11,198 nucleotides of DNA from NCBI GenBank assembly GCA_002899795.1, contig PPDG01000489.1:1-11198 (forward strand), read 5' to 3'. The notes under the pieces were generated by a model that had not been told where the DNA came from, did no database searches, and saw only the letters and a list, made by a program, of their open reading frames with translations. This document shows positions 7,072-11,198 of this stretch, one piece after another. The position numbers were made by a program, and so were the translations under genes. Numbering within the stretch: the stretch's first letter is position 1; the number at the start of each line of letters is the position of its first letter. Source of the stretch: Desulfobacteraceae bacterium. GTDB lineage: Bacteria; Desulfobacterota; Syntrophobacteria; BM002.

Positions 7072-7195
7072 CTTCTTGCAACTATTTTTTGCATCCATTT
7101 TTCTCTAGTTTTGCAGCACAGATGAATTTCTTTCCCTTTCGATTTTGAAGAGGAGTTCGGGACAATAGTCAAGACCAACCAAAGAGGATGACAAG

Positions 7196-8458
7196 ATGGG
7201 GCAAAACATAGGATTTATCTCCACTAGGTTCGCCGGCACGGACGGTGTGACTCTTGAGGCAAATAAATGGGCAGAAGTTTTGGAAAAAGCCGGGCATCAA
7301 TGCTTCTGGTTTGCGGGAGAGTTAGACAAGGAGCCGGAAAAGAGTTTCCATGTTTCAGAAGGCCATTTTCTAGATGAGCAGAATAGAAAGATCAACGACA
7401 GCGTCTTTGGGAAAAAGCTCCGCAAGGCCTCAGTAACGGAAAAGATTCATGCCCTGAGATCGCTTCTCAAGGTAAACCTCTATGAATTCATCGAACAATT
7501 CAAGATTGACCTGATAATACCTGAAAATGTCCTCACGATCCCATTACACATTCCTCTAGGAATAGCTCTGACCGAGGTGATCGCAGAAACACAGATACCA
7601 ACGATCGCCCACCATCACGATTTCCACTGGGAACGGGTGAGGTTTTCCGTAAATGCAGTGGAGGATTATCTCCATATGGCCTTCCCGCCCTGTCTTCCCA
7701 ACATAGAGCATGTTGTGATAAATTCTGCCGCCCAAGAGGAACTGGCCCATCGTACCGGCATCTCATCCACCGTTATTCCCAATGTTTTCGACTTCGAAAC
7801 CCCCCCGATTGTGGATTTTGAGAAATCACGCGAGTTTCTGGAGAGTTTCGGCTTAAATCCCGAAGATGTCATAATATTGCAGCCGACCAGAATCGTGCAG
7901 CGTAAAGGTATTGAACACGCTATTAGTTTGGTAAAAGAGTTAGGCGATCCTCGATACAAGTTGGTAATCTCGCATGAGGCAGGTGATGAAGGGTTTGAGT
8001 ATGCTGAATGGTTGACTGATTATGCCAGAGGTTTGGGGGTAGAACTTTATCTTGTGGCAACCCAAGTAGGAGATCCTTGGAAAAAGTCTGGCCTTAATGA
8101 AAAACTCTATACTCTGTGGGATGTGTATCCATATGCCGATTTTATTACTTACCCAAGCCTGTACGAAGGATTTGGTAATGCTTTCCTTGAGGCCATTTAT
8201 TTCAAGAAGCCTATACTGATTAACCGATACTCTATTTTTGTCCGAGACATTGAACCGAAAGGCTTTGATCTGGTTGTCATGGATGGTTTTCTTACCAAGA
8301 AAGAAGTTAAGAAAGTGAGAGAGATCCTGGAGAATCAGGAAAGTCGTCAGAAGATGGTTGATCACAACTATGAAATCGCCAAGCGGCATTATTCCTATGA
8401 ATTTCTTCGAAGGCGGTTAGATTTTCTCCTCACCAATTTCTTCGGAACAGCTCTTTAG
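7196..8458 (+). CDS. GT4-family glycosyltransferase
   Basis: Predicted 420-residue cytoplasmic or membrane-associated retaining glycosyltransferase with a GT-B fold. The N-terminal domain has a GTDGVTLEANKWAEVLEKAGH loop at residues 14-34, typical of acceptor and phosphate binding in GT4 enzymes, and a histidine-rich HHHDFHWER at 139-147. The C-terminal nucleotide-sugar domain shows QPTRIVQRKGIE at 229-240, with the expected Arg and Lys (R232, K237). It also has EGFGNAFLEA at 324-333, carrying the E-x7-E pair E324/E332. Donor and acceptor cannot be read from sequence; cell-envelope glycan, glycolipid and small-solute glycosylation are all possible. The ATG has GAGGAT 6 nt upstream. The cyclase gene starts 14 nt after the stop, so the two are very likely co-transcribed. 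No other glycan gene is in the window. Confidence 0.92.
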   Translation: MGQNIGFISTRFAGTDGVTLEANKWAEVLEKAGHQCFWFAGELDKEPEKSFHVSEGHFLDEQNRKINDSVFGKKLRKASVTEKIHALRSLLKVNLYEFIEQFKIDLIIPENVLTIPLHIPLGIALTEVIAETQIPTIAHHHDFHWERVRFSVNAVEDYLHMAFPPCLPNIEHVVINSAAQEELAHRTGISSTVIPNVFDFETPPIVDFEKSREFLESFGLNPEDVIILQPTRIVQRKGIEHAISLVKELGDPRYKLVISHEAGDEGFEYAEWLTDYARGLGVELYLVATQVGDPWKKSGLNEKLYTLWDVYPYADFITYPSLYEGFGNAFLEAIYFKKPILINRYSIFVRDIEPKGFDLVVMDGFLTKKEVKKVREILENQESRQKMVDHNYEIAKRHYSYEFLRRRLDFLLTNFFGTAL

Positions 8459-8475
8459 GGAGGACCTCACTATTG
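8458..8475 (+). promoter_or_regulatory. Ribosome binding site overlapping the upstream stop, with TTG start
   Basis: GGGAGG at 8458-8463 begins on the last base of the glycosyltransferase TAG stop and lies 9 nt before the TTG start of the cyclase. The overlap suggests that terminating ribosomes reinitiate on the second gene, and the rare TTG start may keep its level low. Confidence 0.6.
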
Positions 8476-9924
8476 GACACCCTAGTTTCGTTGCTCAGAC
8501 TCTTCAGGGCACTCCTTGACTGGAGGGTGATTCTGGATGTCATCCTAATTTCTGCGGCCCTGTTTTTCTTATACCGCACCCTCCTCAGGCTGGGGACCTG
8601 GAAAATCGTCACCGGCATATTCCTCGCCATGGTGATTTTCATCGCCGCCAACGTTCTCGATCTTAAAGGAATAAACTGGATCTACTCCAACCTCAGCCAG
8701 GTTGCAGCCATTGCTCTCATTGTCATTTTCCAGCCCGAGCTCAGAAAGATCTTTGAACGAGCCGCCTCTCTCGGCGGCAAGAAGTTGGACAAAACTGGCC
8801 CAGCCCTGGCTGCTCTCTTTGGCGACGCCGCCTTTGTTTTGGCCAAGCAGAGGCGGGGGGCATTGATTGTCTTTCCCGGAAAGGAACCTGTTGGTAGATG
8901 GTTGTCTGGAGGCTTTGACCTCTATGCTGAACCAACCCTTCCTCTTATTCTCAGCATTTTCGACCCTAACTCACCCGGCCACGACGGTGCTCTGGTATTC
9001 AGGAACGGCAAACTGGCACATTTCAGTGCGCGGCTGCCCTTATCCAAGACGGGTCGCCTCTCCGAGGAGTTCGGGACCCGCCATCACGCCGCCATGGGGC
9101 TTACCGAGGTAACAGATGCACTGGTAATTGTGGTTTCAGAGGAGAGGGGTACGGTAAAGACCTTTTTTACTGGCATTGTAAAAAAAGTCGACGACCAGAG
9201 CGAACTAGCCGAGCAGATACTGTCGCATTGGCAAACTGCTGCCTCCTCTGGCATAGAGCTCAATGAATACAGAAAGCAGCGACATCTGATCCCAGAGATG
9301 GCAATAAGTCTTGCCCTGGCTCTTGTTTTCTACTCCACTGTAATTATCAGCAAGATGGAAATTCGAGAGAAGTCCTTTACAGTTCCAGTGGAATACATTG
9401 CCGCGCCGGAGAACCTCGCTCTTAGAAGTGACAATCCCACGGAGATCAAACTGCAATTAACCGGTCCCAAGTCGGATCTCGATAAAATCACCCCAGTAAA
9501 TTTGAGTGTCAAGATTGATTTGTCCCAGGCCAAGGCCGGGGGACAAGTCTTTGTTGTTTCTAAAGAAAATATCGCCCTTCCCAGGGGGGTTAAACTTGTG
9601 AATGCAAACCCTTCCAGCATAGCACTGTCACTGGAGGAGATTGCGGAATTTGAAGTGGAGATACAACCACAGTTGGTGGGTACGCTCCCCCAAGGTCTGG
9701 AGTTGGTCTCAGTGGAACTAAATCCCAAACAGTTGCGGGTCCTTTCTCCACCTGGTGATGCGAATCAAAGAATAAACATCGTTACCGAACCAATATATTT
9801 GGAAAGCATAAAGAAGAATGAAAAGATGTTGCGAAAGCTTATTGCGCCCCCGAACGTGAGACCGAAAGGCAAGAAATGGCCCGACGTTGAGGTGAACATT
9901 ACCGTGAGGTCCAAGGGTAAGTGA
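8473..9924 (+). CDS. cdaA: Diadenylate cyclase (CdaA/DacA type) fused to YbbR-like domains
   Basis: Predicted 483-residue membrane enzyme that condenses two ATP into c-di-AMP. Three N-terminal membrane segments (about 18-37, 42-60 and 70-87) precede a DAC domain of about 90-250. It contains the catalytic GHDGALV at 169-175 (D171-G-A) and GTRHHAAMG at 201-209, followed by TDALVIVVSEERG. The second basic residue of the usual RHR motif is a histidine (H205). After a connector, a fourth membrane segment at about 274-293 leads into roughly 190 residues with two YbbR-like repeats (about 300-385 and 388-480), presumably outside the membrane. In Firmicutes the cyclase and its YbbR-domain regulator CdaR are separate neighbouring genes; here both are in one chain. 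The TTG start is chosen from GGGAGG 9 nt upstream and because it begins the family's N-terminal helix. The gene lies 14 nt behind the glycosyltransferase gene. Confidence 0.94.
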   Translation: MDTLVSLLRLFRALLDWRVILDVILISAALFFLYRTLLRLGTWKIVTGIFLAMVIFIAANVLDLKGINWIYSNLSQVAAIALIVIFQPELRKIFERAASLGGKKLDKTGPALAALFGDAAFVLAKQRRGALIVFPGKEPVGRWLSGGFDLYAEPTLPLILSIFDPNSPGHDGALVFRNGKLAHFSARLPLSKTGRLSEEFGTRHHAAMGLTEVTDALVIVVSEERGTVKTFFTGIVKKVDDQSELAEQILSHWQTAASSGIELNEYRKQRHLIPEMAISLALALVFYSTVIISKMEIREKSFTVPVEYIAAPENLALRSDNPTEIKLQLTGPKSDLDKITPVNLSVKIDLSQAKAGGQVFVVSKENIALPRGVKLVNANPSSIALSLEEIAEFEVEIQPQLVGTLPQGLELVSVELNPKQLRVLSPPGDANQRINIVTEPIYLESIKKNEKMLRKLIAPPNVRPKGKKWPDVEVNITVRSKGK

Positions 9925-9929
9925 TTTTT

Positions 9930-9986
9930 AGTAAAGAATCCAAGGCCCATCGAAGATCCCGCCATGCGGGGGCGGACCAGGCTTTG
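9930..9986 (+). repeat. Dispersed foldback element, copy 3
   Basis: This copy begins 5 nt after the cyclase stop. It shares AGTAAAGAATCC, CCCATCGAAGATCCC and ATGCGGGG with copies 1 and 2. The central hairpin is strongest here: CCCGC at 9958-9962 and GCGGG at 9966-9970 flank a CAT loop. Outer arms AAAG, CC, GG pair with CC, GG, CTTT with small internal loops. In this position it could also act as a 3'-end stabilising or terminating structure for the cyclase transcript. Confidence 0.78.
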
Positions 9987-9998
9987 AGCTACCCCCAG

Positions 9999-10021
9999 AG
10001 GAGACTTATAGGGTCTCTCCT
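9999..10021. terminator. Hairpin between the convergent cyclase and phosphate transporter genes
   Basis: GAGAC at 10001-10005 and GTCTC at 10013-10017 flank a 7-nt loop. The stem can be extended with AG/CT bases and a small bulge. It sits between two converging genes, where a bidirectional terminator is expected, but no T-run follows on either strand. Confidence 0.3.
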
Positions 10022-10037
10022 GCATGGGGAAGTCTGC

Positions 10038-10053
10038 TGGAGTGATGGAGTAA
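10038..10053 (+). repeat. Two-unit 8-nt tandem repeat
   Basis: TGGAGTGA is followed directly by TGGAGTAA, one difference in eight. It is of the same short degenerate tandem kind as the runs at 2693-2943 but with a different period and only two units. Confidence 0.45.
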
Positions 10054-10058
10054 TATAG

Positions 10059-10982
10059 TCAGGTAATGAGCAGCAAAAACAAATAGGTCAGGGCTCCTGC
10101 AGAGATCGGTGTCAGAAGCCATCCCACAGCTATCCTGGCAAGCATCTTGTGACTCACCGTTCGCATATCTCCTACAAGTCCCACCCCGACTACGGCCCCT
10201 ACTATTGCCTGCGAGGAGGACACCGGCACTCCGATCTGAGTAAAGATATGAAGGGTTAGGGCCTCGGCGATTACGGCAATAACACCGGAAAAAGGATCCA
10301 AGGGGGCGATGCCCTTGCCAACGGTCATCATCACTTTCTTGCTGTAGGTAAGTACACCGCTGGCAATGCTGAGACCTCCAATGAGGGAGGCCATGCTGGC
10401 AGACAAAATCCCCGCTCCAACATAGACTCCCGTGACGTTCGCCACGTTATTGCCCCCTAATGAATAAGCCCCATAGCTTCCTGCAACCAGGATTCCAATA
10501 GTGTAGATTAAATTTCGCTGCCTCATGCTGGTAACCGTTTTGTCCAACAGATAGCCAAGCACTTTGTGAAGAGAAAAAGCGATTATGATTCCACCTATGG
10601 GGGTAAGAACCCAGCATGAGACGATCTTGTACAACTTGGAAAATTCTGCTGTACCTGAAAGAATTCCTGCTCCAACAATAGCACCGACAATTGCTTGTGA
10701 GGTCGAGGCAGGAAGGGCGAGGAAGGTGAGAAACCCCATGGTGATTGCAGTTGCCAGGGCGCAGGAAAAAGCATCAAGGGGCTGAAGGCGTGAAATTTCT
10801 CCGAGGGTCTTAATACATTTTGGTCCATCTATCAAGGAACCGAGCAAAACAAATACGGCTGTCAGCAGAATAGCAGTGCGGTATTTTACCGTGCCGGTAG
10901 TAACCCCTGTCCCGAAAATATTTGCTGAGTCATTCGCTCCAAGACTCCAACCCAGAACAACACCGCTGAGAATCTTCCACAT
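10059..10982 (-). CDS. pit: PiT-family inorganic phosphate transporter
   Basis: Predicted 307-residue inner-membrane low-affinity phosphate permease, normally driven by cation symport. The two inverted halves of the family are clear. Half one has GWSLGANDSANIFGTGV at residues 11-27 and PASTSQAIVGAIVG at 91-104. Half two has GAYSLGGNNVANVTGVYVG at 171-189 and PVSSSQAIVGAVVG at 253-266. About ten hydrophobic segments are visible. It is much shorter than Escherichia coli PitA, as in the compact PiT forms, lacking a large central loop. The ATG gives the family-typical MWKILSG start and an in-frame TGA lies 15 nt upstream, so no earlier start is possible. Oddly, the GAGGG ribosome-binding-like sequence lies only 1 nt from the ATG. 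Such genes often follow a PhoU-like DUF47 gene; none is present in the 216 nt upstream. The transcript converges on the cyclase gene. Confidence 0.94.
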   Translation of the reverse strand: MWKILSGVVLGWSLGANDSANIFGTGVTTGTVKYRTAILLTAVFVLLGSLIDGPKCIKTLGEISRLQPLDAFSCALATAITMGFLTFLALPASTSQAIVGAIVGAGILSGTAEFSKLYKIVSCWVLTPIGGIIIAFSLHKVLGYLLDKTVTSMRQRNLIYTIGILVAGSYGAYSLGGNNVANVTGVYVGAGILSASMASLIGGLSIASGVLTYSKKVMMTVGKGIAPLDPFSGVIAVIAEALTLHIFTQIGVPVSSSQAIVGAVVGVGLVGDMRTVSHKMLARIAVGWLLTPISAGALTYLFLLLIT

Positions 10983-11168
10983 TCCCTCTACCGTTCACGT
11001 CGACCATGTCCACTGAAAGGAAAGCTACTCTCTCTTAGTCGCAAAAGAAAAGAGTTAAGTAAAAGCGGCATCCATCTTTGTTATGCTGTCACCAGTTTAC
11101 CCGGATATTTCATGAATCACTTGCTGCGACCACGGATATGGCCGTCCTTCCTGGCGTCCTCGGGTGTT

Positions 11169-11190
11169 CCTTCGACAGGCTCAGGACAGG
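11169..11190. repeat. Short palindromic-type dispersed repeat motif
   Basis: This 22-nt segment (CCTTCGACAGGC followed by TCAGGACAGG) contains GACAGG twice, 5 nt apart. I recognise it as close to a motif that recurs in intergenic regions of many environmental bacterial genomes. Only one copy lies in the window and it is near the edge, so its extent and class cannot be fixed here. Confidence 0.4.
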
Positions 11191-11198
11191 CGGCCCCT

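Larger units (their letters stand above)
6809..7195. other. 387-nt divergent intergenic region
   Basis: This gap separates the minus-strand exported protein from the plus-strand glycosyltransferase, so it should hold both promoters. It contains copy 2 of the dispersed foldback element (6925-6982) and a promoter-like pair with an overlapping inverted repeat (7043-7074). A short open frame beginning at 6919 runs through the repeat copy and shows no protein features. Confidence 0.6.

Noticed and set aside
6919..7125. 68-codon plus-strand open frame in the divergent gap.
   Set aside because: It runs through repeat copy 2, has no ribosome binding site and its translation has no protein-like features.
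11075..11092. CTGTCAC at 11086-11092 upstream of the phosphate transporter gene, resembling half of a Pho box.
   Set aside because: The partner heptamer expected 4 nt before it matches poorly, and one 7-nt match is expected by chance in a region of this size.

Overview
The window looks like a chromosomal segment of a Gram-negative, mid-GC bacterium, most likely from the deltaproteobacterial (Desulfobacterota) side of the tree. This rests on the gene repertoire, including a diadenylate cyclase fused to YbbR-like domains, a compact PiT transporter and an MscS channel with a large periplasmic coiled coil. It also rests on the style of the intergenic repeats. The lineage is an inference from family knowledge, not a search result. 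No tRNA, rRNA, CRISPR array, transposase or phage gene is visible.

Layout. Positions 278-2641 (+) encode an MscS-superfamily channel. A repeat-rich gap (2642-3118) follows. Next comes a tight pair: a DHH/DHHA1 phosphoesterase (3119-4099) and, 28 nt later, a CNNM/CBS membrane protein (4128-5177). A YjdF-family (DUF2238-type) membrane protein follows at 5290-5937. Just behind its stop, in the same frame, lies a 34-codon open tail resembling the C-terminus of a CNNM/CBS protein. An unrecognised exported protein is encoded on the minus strand (6065-6808). After a 387-nt gap, a GT4 glycosyltransferase (7196-8458) is followed 14 nt later by a diadenylate cyclase-YbbR fusion (8473-9924). A PiT phosphate transporter (10059-10982, minus) converges on it, and the last 216 nt are non-coding.

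How the genes may work together. Most genes concern membrane ion and solute balance: mechanosensitive release, CNNM-type divalent cation handling and phosphate uptake. The cyclase makes c-di-AMP, which in well-studied bacteria controls potassium and osmolyte balance. DHH/DHHA1 enzymes include c-di-AMP and pApA hydrolases, so synthesis and breakdown may both be encoded here. No gene directly proves that link.

No clear multi-gene system of unknown type was found. The most noteworthy structure is intergenic. A roughly 57-nt element occurs three times (2968-3024 minus, 6925-6982 plus, 9930-9986 plus) with a conserved core and a foldback whose arms differ in sequence but still pair. The 2642-3118 gap also holds three separate degenerate tandem runs, all with a 7-nt period.
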